DNA from: Chloromonas sp. AAM2
Taxonomy: Eukaryota > Chlorophyta > Chlorophyceae > Chlamydomonadales > Chlamydomonadaceae
Assembly (NCBI GenBank): GCA_004335635.1
Contig: QAXH01005770.1
Coordinates: 1 to 32,871 of the forward strand
Direction of reading: 5' to 3'
Length of the DNA: 32,871 nucleotides
Part shown: positions 9,559 to 21,000 of the stretch, one piece after another
Numbering within the stretch: position 1 is the stretch's first letter
Layout of the letters: every line of letters begins with the position of its first letter
Position numbers and translations under genes: made by a program
The notes under the pieces: generated by a model
What the model saw: the letters and a program-made list of their open reading frames with translations, nothing else
Databases searched by the model: none
What the model was told of the DNA's origin: nothing

Positions 9559-12500
9559 ATGGCATTCGAACGCTCCAGCGTGGTGGTTGTTCCCGACGTA
9601 AACTATCTCACAAGGCTGACGAAGGTGCAAAAAAAGGGTTTCGAAAGGAACAGCGCGGGCTTCAAAAGGACTAGCATAGCTGAAGGTGACGCGGAGACCG
9701 GGGGCCATACCACGCTGCATCACGACTACCTTTATGCCAATGCTAATTGGGCAGCCCGGCTCTTGCTGGACCTTGAGAAGGCCGACTCGGCTTACGACAA
9801 GCTGAATCCGTCGGTAAGGACCATGCCTCATCAAACAGCGAAGGAGAGCGCGTTGTCGCGTGTGCGCACTCGCGGCCTCCGCAAGTTTAGGCAGACAGAC
9901 GGCATATACTTGTCCGTGCGACGGTGAAAAGCAGGCCCATGCTGCATGCGCTGCAACATGGCTTGCAGAGCAGCGCACCAAGTGCATGACAGCGCACCAA
10001 GTCGTCGCACTTGTTTCTTCAGCACAGCCCACCGTTCTGATGCAGGGCCGTCCTGTACCTGCACAACACTTTGCAGGCTCTGCCATCATGCCCCACCATG
10101 CTCTGGTTCGTGGCCATGCATGTCGCCATATCAATGTCTATGTCTGATCGCGTGTCTGTCTGCCACCGCTATCCCACATGCTGCGCCTTGTACTCTTTCC
10201 AGCACGTCGAACTGCGCATGCCATATGCTGCTGCAGGTTCTGAACTCCTGCAACGGGCTGGCCTTTGTAAACTCCAACAAAGGTGCGGTCATAACGCAGA
10301 TCAGTTGAGCCAGCTCAGTCTTTACAGTGTATTACCTTGCAATATGGCATGAGTCGAGCTACACTGCTGCGGCAGGTCACCAAAGTGACTCTGACTTGGA
10401 CCTGTGCGCTTTTGCTTACATAATGAATTGTTCGGCTAACTACAAAAGTATTCTTTTACACAATTTTGCAAGTCACACCACAGCAAAACAGGGTGAACAC
10501 GTCACAGGAAAACCTCACAGAGCACAAGCTCTTGCTACCATTTATAGGCAATCCCTGTAATGTTAGCCCACACCGATGCTCAAACCAGAGCTAAAACATA
10601 ATAGACAACGGGCCTGGCACTGGTTGGCGGCGCTTTCCAGACACTTGGCCCGCCATTGCCAGTTGCGTGTGCTGCAGCCCATGCATGTCTGTCTGCGGCA
10701 CGCTGACTGTGTGAGGTGTCAGCAACAGGCATTGAGACTTGACGCCGTCCTCACTGCCTGTGCCATCGTCACTGTCATGCCCTGTCCCTCTGCCTTGCTG
10801 TCAATTGCCGACATGGTCTTCCTTTCCCTTCACGTCAGCCTTGTCATGCCTGTTCTCCTCCGTTTTTCTCAGCTTTCGCATGCTCGGTCAAGGGGTGCAC
10901 ACATTTTATGATCCGGCGCTGACTGTATCAAGGCCCGAGCTCGAGCAAAAATGCCGCAAGTCAGCAAGTTACAAGCGTTAGCAGCCACCTTCTGCAGCTA
11001 CATGCGCAGCGTTGTTACAAAATGGTGCAGAAAACCTAAGTTGTTCGTGGACCATCGGCTGCCCAGAATACAATACCGTAATGAGAGAGCCACCATTAAA
11101 CAGCGTATGGCTGATGCAACAGTTCGTGCATGCAGTCCCCTTGGCTAAGCATCCACACACAGACGTGACCCAGTGTCAACAAGCCAATCGCTATCGCTTT
11201 ACATGTCTGCAGGTGGCCTGGGTCTCACTTTCGCTAGCGGGTACGGTTTTGTCATCCGAAAGCTTTCTCAGGATCAGTGGGGCAACAGTGCATGGGGTCA
11301 GCCGCTCTTCTTCACCGTCTCCCAAGCTGGCTTGGGTGTGTCAGCAGGTGAGTGCGTACAGAGGTTGCGTGGGGACTAGTGTGAAGATTGCTTTTGTGTT
11401 TGAACTGTTGGAGGACAGTTTCCTTCTTCAAGGGCTTGTTAGAGAATGGGATATTTCAGCACCAGAGTAGGTGGCAGTGTTTGCCGGCACACAGCGCAAG
11501 CAGAGGCAGGTCTGTGCTGCAGCAGGCACTGACCTGGCAGAGGCAGATAGTGCAGCTTTCACAACCAGGGCATGGAAGTTGTACTGCATTGTTTGGATCG
11601 TTTGGCCAGTGAGTGTTTGGTTGAAAATGTATGTACCTTGTTAGTGATTCGTTTGAAATTGATTAGTGCTTAGACGGAAGTAATATGTTGTGATTAGTAG
11701 AACCTGCTGTCGTGATACCTGCTGTCACTGCGTGCTTGGACGGAGGTAACTTTGGTGAATTGCAGAATCATGGTACACGGCGTCACTGTCTGGTGTGTGC
11801 AGGGTGGCAGAACAGTCAGAGCGCGATTGCCATTCTGGCGATTGGATCCATGGATGTGTTCAAAGTTGGCACAACTAGGTGAGGGACACTCTAGTCCCAT
11901 TCTCCTGTATACACTGCCTCCAGCTGCATTACAGCAACGCAGTTCTGAGCACCTGGACATCTGCGTTAACCGTAGATGGTTTGTTAGCAGAGTTGTTGAC
12001 CTTGCGTTGAAACACTTCATGGGGTTACACCTTCGAGCAACGTTCTCCAAACGTTTGTCAGTCTGCCCAGCTGTAGCAGAAAAGCTACATCGTTCGGCTA
12101 TACCAGGACGACATGTATGACTTCTCATCGCCTGCGCAGCATGGGCACTGACCTGGGTCTCTTCAGCACTGACGGCGCGCTGACGGGCCTGGGTGGTGCG
12201 GCCATGGGCGGAAGGGTGCACATGGGCATGACAGTGGACCAGGAAAGGAGCGCCTTCTGCTACAGCAAGGTGGGCAGAGGCATTCTCTGGGTAAACACAT
12301 GCGCCACAAGCAAGGGCAGGCATGAGCCGCCTGGCTTGCATCGATATCACAACCGAGTATGATATTGTCGCATGGAAAGCAGATGACATGCTGTTGTGTG
12401 GCAGGACCACGTGTTGTTGGTGATAACATGTGGTACTGTTGCAGTTGTGTCGCACTCGTTGAACCCGTTGCATCTTCTTGCTGCAAATGTGCAGTTGCAG

Positions 12501-13231
12501 TCAGCTTGGAGTGTCTCGTTGTGTCTCGAGCGATTGCGCCAGACCACTGCCTGCATCTTTGAGTGAGGTATCCATGTTCTGGCTGCAGGTGGATGGGCTG
12601 TACCTGGAGCTGTCACTGCACGGTGAGTTCAGCACGATAGTACGGATGCTGGTTAGGGATTGCGGCCATGTCACGGCTGTGCATATCGTATGGTGCAATG
12701 GCTTGGGCGTTGAGTGGTTATGCTGGTGTTCAGGTTTGTGCTCTGCAGCTCTTTGATCTGGTTGCGCTAGTGTTCAACAGTTGCAGGTGTTGGTATAGCC
12801 TGTGTTGCCTGATCTCGTATGAATTGCCTTACCTGTTTTCGCCTCTACAGCCTACATGCAATAACGACTGTGCAGAGCTTGAAATTGCTGCTTTGTCCCC
12901 ATGCCTGTGTAGGCACCCAAGTTCACCCGGACAAAGAGGCCAATGAGTCCCTGTACGGTGCCGACTACGTGCCGGACGACATCCTCAACGCAGCTGGGGG
13001 CAAATACTCGGAGGTGTGTGTGTGTGTGGGTGTTTGTCACGTGTTGGCCTATAACCTGGCACACATTACCAGTCCAGCATGTGGAGAAGGTCGATTTGGG
13101 CAGGTGAAGGGGTGTCATGGTTGTGCATGATGCTCAACTCTCTTGCGGTCGTTTGGTACTGCTGTGTGCAGGACATGAAGCCCCTCATCAAGTCCATCAA
13201 CGAACTGGGCAGGAAGGCCATGCACGGATGA
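9559..13231 (+). CDS. SYLF (Ysc84/DUF500) domain protein, 8 exons, 278 residues
   Basis: SYLF proteins bind phosphoinositide-containing membranes and often act with actin or endocytic machinery (yeast Ysc84, human SH3YL1); this algal function is inferred from family only. Exons: 9559-9813, 10237-10282, 11213-11347, 11803-11878, 12140-12269, 12589-12622, 12913-13013 and 13172-13231. All junctions are GT-AG and phase-consistent, and the total of 837 nt ends at a TGA. The start is chosen at AACATGGC, a good algal start context. Residues 1-85 are a family-unlike leader. The SYLF core follows: VLNSCNGLAFVNSNKGG, LTFASGYGFVIRKL, WGQPLFFTVSQAGLGVSAG, AIAILAIGSMDVF, GTDLGLFSTDG, FCYSK-VDGLYLELSLHG, ESLYGADYVPDDIL. 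The C-terminus ends GRKAMHG. There is no FYVE or SH3 domain, so it is a stand-alone SYLF protein. Part of exon 1 recurs in the chimeric fragment at 6.75 kb. Confidence 0.88.
10283..11212 (+). other. Long intron 2 of the SYLF gene
   Basis: This 930-bp intron has a GTGCGG start and a TCTGCAG end. No repeat or embedded gene was recognised. Several short ORFs here have no family resemblance. Confidence 0.7.
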
Positions 13232-13267
13232 TCAGTGCAAAGAAGTAGAGAAAAGCCGTCTGATTCT

Positions 13268-13272
13268 TGTAA
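13268..13272 (+). terminator. TGTAA poly(A) signal of the SYLF gene
   Basis: TGTAA is the usual poly(A) signal of volvocine green algae. This copy lies about 37 nt after the SYLF stop codon, so the 3' UTR would be short. Confidence 0.6.
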
Positions 13273-13956
13273 ATTTGCTTGTGGGCATGTAGACACTGTC
13301 ATGCAAGCCAGCCCGTCCGTGTGGCTGGCACTTTCAGTTTGAGGTCGAAGCGATGTCATGAGGGGGTGCGGGCCCTAGCCACAATGGACGTCGTTTTCAT
13401 GGTGGGGAATTTTCTCTTATAACACGGTTATTTTTCGGTCACCTGACTCTTTAGGACCTGTGTGCAGCAACAAGTCTGGACAGTTCATGGAGCTTGACCC
13501 TTGACCAAGCACTGTCTCTCAGAGGTTAGACTTGGCATCGTTTTAGGAGGCATTTTCATGGGCTGCTGGTGCATGTTGTGCTCCGTTGCATTAACCGCCA
13601 TTGGCCATCATCATAGTTGGTTCGGCTCACGCCCATCAGGTAGTGAACATTCCTGGGCACTCTTCCTAGGTGCATGCAATGGGTTTGGCCTTGATGACAA
13701 ACATGTTGCTGTTGCTCTGCGGCGCTCAACTGGTTGGAGTATGATGCTTGCTAGTTCATGTCCATGTACCAGTAAGCAGTGGCAGTATGTCGACATGTGT
13801 GGTGTAATGATGCATGATTGTGCGACCAGATAAAAATAGAGCGACTGCCAATACTGAGATATGGGTCTGGGACAATTCTGGAACGTTGTCCTTGTGCTTG
13901 TAACTAGCAAGACTCATCATCTGCAACCTGTGGAATGTGCCAGTGTACCGTCTACC

Positions 13957-14016
13957 AATGCACATGCGCACAACACGAATGATGTCAATGCACATGCGCA
14001 CAACACGAATGATGTC
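13957..14016. repeat. Perfect 30-bp tandem duplication
   Basis: Two identical 30-bp units, 13957-13986 and 13987-14016, start AATGCACATGCGCACAACAC. The second is followed by an A-rich stretch. No coding context was recognised. Confidence 0.95.
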
Positions 14017-14229
14017 AAAAAAACTATCTACATCATCAATATATCAAAAAATACTGACCGGACTGGCACACAGAAGTTGATAATTCGTAGATCAGTACTG
14101 TGGATGCACTTGAATGGTTTCAGTGAGGAACAAAAGAATTGTCCCAGAACTGGCAAACATCTTTTTTTTGGGACTCACCATGTTACACTGTCCAACACAC
14201 AGGCACGCACACGGACGGATGGTAAAGTG

Positions 14230-14270
14230 CCTAACCCTAACCCTAACCTAACCCTAACCCTAACCTAACC
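14230..14270. repeat. Interstitial telomere-like repeat (CCCTAA/TTAGGG)
   Basis: About 41 bp of mixed CCCTAA and CCTAA units read as TTAGGG/TTAGG on the minus strand. Such short arrays arise from repair of breaks by telomerase or from old telomere fusions. The 6-bp type is not the TTTTAGGG of Chlamydomonas reinhardtii. Confidence 0.92.
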
Positions 14271-14555
14271 TTGAACAGGACACAGTGATACAGAAGCCGT
14301 AAAAGCTGACCCTGCAGAGAAGCCCAGCGGAATAGCTGTGGCTGTACGTCTGATGACTCACTCTTCGCACGCAGGCCCTGTGTCTGGCACTGCAACCAGT
14401 GGTAATGTGGCCAACTGTCCTGAATGGTTTGGTTCACGGTGTGTGCGGTTGTCACAGGTCCTGTGGCCACAGTGCAAATGTTTGTGTGAGACAGCACACG
14501 GGGTGAACAACGTGTGTTGTGGTAGACGATTTTTTGCTAGGTGATGGCCAAGTGT

Positions 14556-14580
14556 TTGGAATCCCTCCCCTCTTGTGAAC
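14556..14580 (+). repeat. Dispersed repeat copy B (3' end only)
   Basis: TTGGAATCCCTCCCCTCTTG and the next five bases match the right end of copies at 7119, 19800 and 20841. Only about 25 bp remain, as in a severely 5'-truncated copy. Confidence 0.7.
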
Positions 14581-14825
14581 TTGCCGTATCACCATTCCTG
14601 TGCCACCATCCCCTTCTCTGCCACCCCATTCCCATCACCACAACCACCTCTATGCATTACCATCCTGAAAACAGACAGTTTTGCATTATGCGATGGTTGA
14701 GGCGCCAGTCAGACTGCGTTACGTCAACTCTCGGGCACGGGCAGAATACAAGATTCACCAACAATCATGTCTTTGTGTCAGCAGTATGTCAATCGTCCTC
14801 CGGTATGGTCCGCTGTCAGGATAGC

Positions 14826-14920
14826 GGTCAGGATAGCACCTCGAGGGGTTGGCCACCACCACTACTATCCAGGTGTGTCGCAATCCCCTTTACATGCAGG
14901 TTGGACGGGTTGGAATCCCT
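14826..14920 (+). repeat. Dispersed repeat copy C
   Basis: It runs from GGTCAGGATAGCACC through GGGTTGGCCACCACCAC, TCGCAATCCCC and GGACGGGTTGGAATCCCT. The usual right end CCCTCTTGTGAA is missing. Immediately upstream the words GTCAGGATAGCG and GTCAGGATAGCA form a direct duplication. Confidence 0.88.
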
Positions 14921-15419
14921 CGAGGTCGATGGCGGCAACGCGAAAGAAGTAGTACAGGCTGCTGCATGGGATGGATGGTGCCAAGCTCCGGTAGGAGGAC
15001 TGGCGTATTCTTCTGTGATGCATCGCGACGTGCCCAAACATCTAAAAGCGGCCGCCTTCCACCTGCCTGCCACAGGGAAGCTGATCACAACCCGCTATAC
15101 GTTTGAATTTGAAACAAGGATTCGGGCCTTAAAACTCTGGGTAACAAGGAAAGGCAGCATTGTTTGCCTTATGTGCTAGAAGCGTCGCAGTGCCTGCATG
15201 GCGTTCGATCTCTGATCTGCCTGAAAACCACCGTACTCAGAAGAAGCTTATGCGTTGATCGTCACTGGCGTCTGGAATCGTCAGAACCACCCGCCCTGCT
15301 GGCAGCTCATCGGACAGTAAGCAGTGATCCGTAGGATGTTTTGCTCCGCAGGGCGACTCCAGACGTTTGGCAATCAAGCTCATCTTTCCTTTGCGTGCAC
15401 ACGCACGCAGTCGTTGAAG

Positions 15420-18400
15420 ATGCAGAAACCCTGCGCAGTGTTCGTGCAACTACTCATTCTGCTGACTTGGACGTCCGCCGCAAGCGCGTGAGTTACTACT
15501 CTCTATTTCGCCCAGCTCGTATGCTGCACTTTTCTAACCCTGGTCCTTTCGGACCAATCGGCGCAGGAAGAGCTTCCCTTACTGCAAATGCGTTGACTAC
15601 CAGGCCAGCAGTTCGCCCTATGCTGTGACGCTAATCTCAGGACAAGGTGACTGATCTAAGACCCATCTTTGTCTAAGTTGAAGCCTTACCAAATGCAGCT
15701 TCATATCGAATAGTCGATTCGCCCCTTCTCCTGTCCCCTACTCCTGATCAATTTGTTTTAGTTTCTTTCTGTCCGGCGGCATTGCGTGATGAGTGCCCAG
15801 CACGTTTCACGCAAACACAGTCCTGCATTGGTGACACCACGAAGGCTGGGCTTCACTTGAGAAATGGCCTCCGCTGGTCGTAGTTGCATCCTTTTGATGC
15901 TTTGCTCTGCCGAGTACACTCACACACTGTGCGAGTTAAACTGACAAAGGCGCACGTACACGCATATGACAAACGTTTGCTGCATGCCCGCTGACAGGCA
16001 AAGCACGTGTATGCAGAGCAAGCAATGCAGTCATCAGTCAGTGGCTTGGGGCCGTAGTGCATAACCATCCTGACAGGCCCTCACTGGGTTTTACCTTACA
16101 TTCCACTCATGAGCTGGCTGGCCCTGAGTGGTGCGCACAAGAAGGTTTGGCAACCCTGCGTTGACGTCTTGCATCGGCATGCAGCTCGGCGTGCTGTTAT
16201 CACATGTGGGTTCAAAACCACATACCTAGCCTGCACCTTGCCACTCACATTCACACTGTTTACCAATGCAGAATTTGCAGCTGGAGGATTCTCTCTCTTC
16301 ACTTTTGCCGTGGAGCGCAGCCCACCACCTGCCAATCAATCCATCTGCTACAACGTCATCAAGACTTCAGGCGTCAACAAGATTCAGTTTGACACCAGTG
16401 AGTCAGATACCGAGTTAGTCAGAAACCAGCACGGCTGAGTGTGGCTGAAATGGTTCGAGGACGTGAAGGAGTGTGGCATTGGTCATCCAGCACTGAGCAC
16501 ACATCGGCCTCCTGCACTGATACAATTGTGTGCATGTTGTAGGCAACCTGCGCCGCTGGCACGCATTCCTGTGCCGCTTCCGCCACAGGGCATGAACAGA
16601 CTAACCACACTTTCGCCCTGCAGGCCTGGTCTGTGCCGGCAAGGTGAAGGTCCTGATCAATGGTGTGTTGAGCTTAGCCAGCTACGCTGAGCAACCACCA
16701 AACTGGCCGGACCATGCTTACATCAAGGCTGTCTTCAAGCCACCCCTGTCTAGCCCTGGCGCTGTCATCACACTCAACGCCACCGGCCCCTGCGCTGACG
16801 CCTCAGTGCTCTTCCTCAACTCAAACAAGCCTTACAACTACAAGTACTCCGTGTTCACCAACTACGTGGGTGGCCCATCGCCTTGCTGTCCCACGTCATC
16901 AGGAGGCGCACCGCTACCGCCACCTTCTCCGCCTTTCGAGGGACCTGGCGACCTGCAGCCACCATTCCCACCCCCATCAGTGCCTGAACAAGTGCCACCT
17001 AGCCCACCTGCTGCTATTGATGCACCCCCTTCGCCCTTTGCCACCAACTCACCACCTTCCCCACCCCCATCAGCACCCCCACCGTCCCCGTTGCCACCAT
17101 CCCCATTGCCACCTACCCCACAAACACCACAAACACCACCAGCACCACCACCGTCATCAGCGCCACCCCCACCATCCACATCGCCACACCCACCATCCCC
17201 ATTGCCACCACCACCATCCCCATCGCCATCACCCTCACCATCCCCATCTCCACCCCCACCAGCCCCATCGCCACCGCCANNNNNNNNNNNNNNNNNNNNN
17301 NNNNNNNNNNNNNNNNNNNNNNNNNNNNNNNNNNNNNNNNNNNNNNNNNNNNNNNNNNNNNNNNNNNNNNNNNNNNNNNNNNNNNNNNNNNNNNNNNNNN
17401 NNNNNNNNNNNNNNNNNNNNNNNNNNNNNNNNNNNNNNNNNNNNNNNNNNNNNNNNNNNNNNNNNNNNNNNNNNNNNNNNNNNNNNNNNNNNNNCCACCA
17501 CCATCCCCATCGCCACCACCACCATCCCCATCGCCATCACCTCCACCATCGCCATCTCCACCACCATCGCCATCACCACCACCACCATCATCCCCATCGC
17601 CATCACCCCCACCGTCGCCATCGCCCCCACCGTCGCCATCTCCACCACCCCCACCATCACCATCACCACCACCGTCCCCATCTCTATCACCACCATTCAC
17701 ATCGCCACCAGCCCCCATGCCAGATCCTTCTCCATTTGACAGCCCACCCATGCCGCCTTCCCCTCCTGGCGAGCTACAGTCCTCGCCACCCAGCCCTCCA
17801 GCTCCTCGCTCCCCATTGCCACCTGGGGACTACTTTCCCGGGGACCTTGCGCCTCCACGCCCACCACCGCCTCCCCAGCCCGATTCTTTTCCTTTCTGCC
17901 CTTGCAACCGTCAAACCGTCGAAACCCCTTATTTTGTTAACAGCTTCCAGCTTTACAACTCGACTAACAGCACCAATGACTACATACTGAGCCTGGGACA
18001 GAATGGGTGCCTGGAAACATCACCATGCTGCAACATGGACGTCTGGAAGCTGGAATTTCATATCTGTAAGTGACACTCTGTCTCTTGAAGAACTATCCGC
18101 GCGTCTGCCCTTGCTGAAGGTCAGACAGAACCCTCCATGATCTCATCCCTGCACCCAATGCCCAGTTGTGTCTGTGCGAAACCCAGAACATCCTCCTCCT
18201 GCGGCCGCCAAACAACCATAGGGCTGCTTAGTGTTCAGCATAAATATGACTGTCTAACAAGCACGGTGCAGGTCGCAGTGGGTGCATTTGCACGCATGCA
18301 TCACATTAAACTTGATAGCTTGTAATGCCATCCTAATCACACAATGGATCGCTTTTGTCCCCTAGCATGACTGCTTGCGAGCTGCTGTCCATCAGACTCG

Positions 18401-19058
18401 CTGTATGCTGTTTGATTTTTCCCTGGTGCAGATGACAAATGCAAATGGAGCATCGGCAAGATATTTGTGATCACCAGCAATGGCCCTTCAGGCAGTGTGA
18501 GCGAGCAGCGCAGCCCCACCTTTGCGAGCTATGGCACGGGTCGCCTGGTCTTGAAGGTGAGCAGAGGGCAGCCCCTCGCTGTCCGACGCACAGGACGTTG
18601 TTCGGTTTGTTACATCAGACCTTGGGTGGCTTCCAAGATGACATCCAGGGTCCATGTATACACAACAACGTGCAGCTGCAGAACAGAATTGCAGCAGTGT
18701 GCAGAAATTGTCAGATCTAATTGTCATTTAACCAGTGCAGGGCTCAGCACCCCGGGTAGAAGTCACCTCTTGGTACACCATTTAGTGCTGCTCCGTGGAC
18801 CGCCAGCTACCAAGACCTCGTGTGTCTGTTACCACCTGTTTTGTACGTGTCGTTATCATGCCTTCATGATGCGCTACTCAGGTGACCAGCCTCGGCTGGA
18901 ATGACGCCACAGCGTATGGCTCCCAGATCTTCTTTCAACTCAAGAAGAACTCCGCCTGCCCCGACATTGACAGCTTCTTCGCCACTGACTCGTATGCCAT
19001 CTTCAACAAGGCCAACACGTGCTGCCCTGTGTGGGACTTGGCGCCCGCCTTTGAGTAG
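15420..19058 (+). CDS. Pherophorin, secreted two-domain extracellular-matrix glycoprotein (contains assembly gap)
   Basis: Pherophorins are hydroxyproline-rich glycoproteins of the volvocine cell wall or extracellular matrix. Exons: 15420-15487, 15567-15646, 16272-16397 (or from 16281), 16624-18065, 18432-18556 and 18882-19058; phases match at every junction. Exon 1 encodes a signal peptide: MQKP, a hydrophobic core VQLLILL and an A-S-A cleavage site just after the first intron. Pherophorin domain 1 starts FPYCKCVDY and continues GGFSLFTF, SICYNV, NKIQFDTSLVCAGKV to PSPCCPTS. A long Pro/Ser hinge of SPPP and SPSP units spans about 16900-17880. Domain 2 has FPFCPC, CCNMDVWKLEFHI, DKCKWSIGKIFV, FASYGTGRLVLKVTSLGWN, KNSACP and the terminal NTCCPVWDLAPAFE. 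The frame changes across the 215-base run of N, so the real missing length should be a multiple of three. Assignment is firm. Confidence 0.94.
17280..17494. other. Assembly gap inside the pherophorin Pro-rich hinge
   Basis: There are 215 N characters, flanked on both sides by CCA/CCC-rich SPPP-coding repeats. The correct Pro-Ser frame before the gap and the correct frame after it are out of register by 215 bases. The true insert is therefore predicted to be a multiple of three, and the N count is only a placeholder. Poly-His and poly-Thr ORFs over this region are other frames of the same repeat. Confidence 0.95.
18066..18431 (+). other. Pherophorin intron 4
   Basis: This 366-bp GT-AG intron (GTAAGT donor, GGTGCAG acceptor) splits pherophorin domain 2 after KLEFHI. 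Nothing else was recognised in it. Confidence 0.85.
18557..18881 (+). other. Pherophorin intron 5
   Basis: This 325-bp GT-AG intron (GTGAGC donor, CTACTCAG acceptor) is phase 0, between RLVLK and VTSLGWN. Nothing else was recognised in it. Confidence 0.85.
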
Positions 19059-19799
19059 GGCTGTGCGCCTCGCCAGGAGCTTGCTGGCCTGCACAAATTG
19101 CATTTCCTCAGTGCTGCAAGGTCGCTTGGCAGCAGGCTTACAGGGATTGGTACCTGGCGCTTCTTCCACAGTTGTAGCTAGCCGGATGGGATAGGACAGA
19201 ACACAGCCTTGGAACACCTTGTGCCCGTGAGTGCCAAGGGCTGCGCTCAAGCAATACCAGCACATATACCAGCTCGTATGCTGGCGAAGTACCAGAAGAC
19301 ATCGGAGCCTAGCAATGTTCTGTACGCCAAGCACGCCATTCGTTATCACCTCCCAAGTATTACAGCTTTGCCTTACTCGTAGGCGAATTGCTGAAGCCGT
19401 CTGAGGGACCGGTTACACATTTGCTAGTTGGCAGGCCAGTAGCACCTTGTACAGACTGTTGCCATGCATTTCCAGCAAGTGACATATTTATGAAACTAGC
19501 AGTTAGGCCATAGGCGGTACAGGCGACAGCGTATTGTGACCTTCAGGCATGAAGGACGCAGAGCTTTGCCGCGCGAATGAACTCTAATTGTGTGAACGTG
19601 CACCCTTTGCTATTTCTTTCCAGTGCCTTGGACCCGTTCTAAACCTTGCTTTTAGCACGAGAACTCAACCAGAGTGATTGGGAACTGGCAGTAGCTCGTG
19701 GTATGGGTGCGGAGTGCTCTGAACAACTGTTGCAACCACCTGCAGCGATGCAAATACCTCGTTTTCTTTCAGGCAAACAATTTTTGGGTCTATTGAGGT

Positions 19800-19901
19800 A
19801 TAGCACCTCAAGGGGTTGGCCACCACCACTACTATCCAGGCGTGTCGCAATCCCCTTCACATGTAGGTTGGACGGGTTGGAATCCCTCCCCTCTTGTGAA
19901 C
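19800..19901 (+). repeat. Dispersed repeat copy D (near full length)
   Basis: It runs from ATAGCACCTCAAGGGGTTGG to the common end CCCTCCCCTCTTGTGAA. Its central part is nearly identical to copies C and E. On the minus strand an open frame gives SQEGRDSNPSNL and KGIATRLDSSGGG. Confidence 0.92.
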
Positions 19902-20133
19902 ATCTTGTTGAGACACGTGAAATGCATGAGCATGACTCAGTTGTAGTGTGCAGTAAGGCTGGCAGTGAAGTAGCACGCAGTCGCGTGTGATGGGCAGAGC
20001 TGAACTCAGTTGATATGTTCCAACCAACTTGGCTGTTGCTGTTTGTTCCAGATTCCCAGGGGCGATAACAGCTATCTGCTGAAGTCAAATAGAGTTGATG
20101 ACATATTCTCAGGGTGTTGTCCTCTGACATGCA

Positions 20134-20138
20134 TGTAA
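20134..20138 (+). terminator. Possible TGTAA poly(A) signal of the pherophorin gene
   Basis: This is the first TGTAA seen on the plus strand after the pherophorin stop. It would imply a 3' UTR of just over 1 kb that includes a dispersed-repeat copy, so it may not be the one used. Confidence 0.3.
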
Positions 20139-20840
20139 ATAAGAAGGTGCTGCAAGTAGAACGCTGTGGCATAGTCTATGGCCACCCGGGTAAAGCCCTA
20201 CCTATGTGTGGTTGTGTGTATGCCGCTTAGTGACTGCAACAGGTTGGTGCTTGCTCAGTGGCTCCACACATGCACCCAACGCGAATGCTTGCCAAATCTC
20301 GGCTTGCCACTGGTGACAGACCTGGTATCCATGTTGGGCTGTACCGTGACCAGGGGTTGATCAGCGCCCTGGGCAAAATGCTTCGGCAAGGCCGCCGATG
20401 TACTTGACCGATGTACGTGACCAGAAATTGTTACACGTGCACAGTGGTTGCCACCAGGAACGTCCAGTTGGGCAGGTGTCATGCTACCCACGTGGCCTTT
20501 CTGCCGCGCCAGACTTTCTTACTATCTTCTGTCCAGCACTCAAGCAGGGCCTCAACTTTTGAGTGAACAACCATCCGCTGCCCATACTCTTGGATTGGTG
20601 ACAGCTGCCACTCGGAATGGGCCGCCCATCAAGCACTATGACCTCTTGATCTTCAAACAGGTGACCATGTGCTGGGGGCCACTTCCTTATCACACCGGTT
20701 GGGCCATAGACCGTGGAGTCAGCTGCTATACAACCACGCTCCCAAGCTCCTTTGTCGCGAGGGAGCCGGCGCCCACCGGGTATGTGAGCTGACGAGTGTG
20801 TGCTGCTGAGCGTTGGGCAGAAACGGTGTGGACAGCGTCG

Positions 20841-20948
20841 CGGTCAGGATAGCATCGTGAGGGGTGACCACCACCATAACTATCGCGGTGTGTCGCAATC
20901 CCCTTCACTTGTAGGTTGGACGGGTTGGAATCCCTTCCCTCTTGTGAG
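20841..20948 (+). repeat. Dispersed repeat copy E (near full length)
   Basis: It starts CGGTCAGGATAGCATCG and ends CCCTCTTGTGA. It is more diverged in its left half than copies C and D. It lies on the same strand as the other four copies. Confidence 0.9.
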
Positions 20949-21000
20949 CTGAACGCAGGTGGCCGCACCAGCACATGGACACCTGTCCGGATGCTCAAGC

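Larger units (their letters stand above)
13273..15419. other. Repeat-rich intergenic region between SYLF and pherophorin genes
   Basis: It holds the 30-bp tandem duplication, the telomere-like array and dispersed-repeat copies B and C, annotated separately. An open frame over 14541-15179 crosses repeat copies B and C and has no recognisable domain; it is more likely repeat-derived than a gene. The pherophorin promoter should lie in the last few hundred bases. Confidence 0.5.

Noticed and set aside
11694..12473. 259-codon minus-strand ORF
   Set aside because: It lies antisense to SYLF exons and introns, and the plus-strand exons have family-matching peptides and consistent phases.
14541..15179. 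Open frame of 212 codons between the SYLF and pherophorin genes
   Set aside because: It crosses two dispersed-repeat copies, shows no known domain and no convincing splice context, so it is not called as a gene.
16714..17751. Long His/Thr-rich plus-strand and Gly/Asp-rich minus-strand ORFs over the pherophorin hinge
   Set aside because: They are off-frame or antisense readings of the CCA/CCC-rich Pro-Ser repeat; the Pro-Ser frame is continuous with both pherophorin domains.
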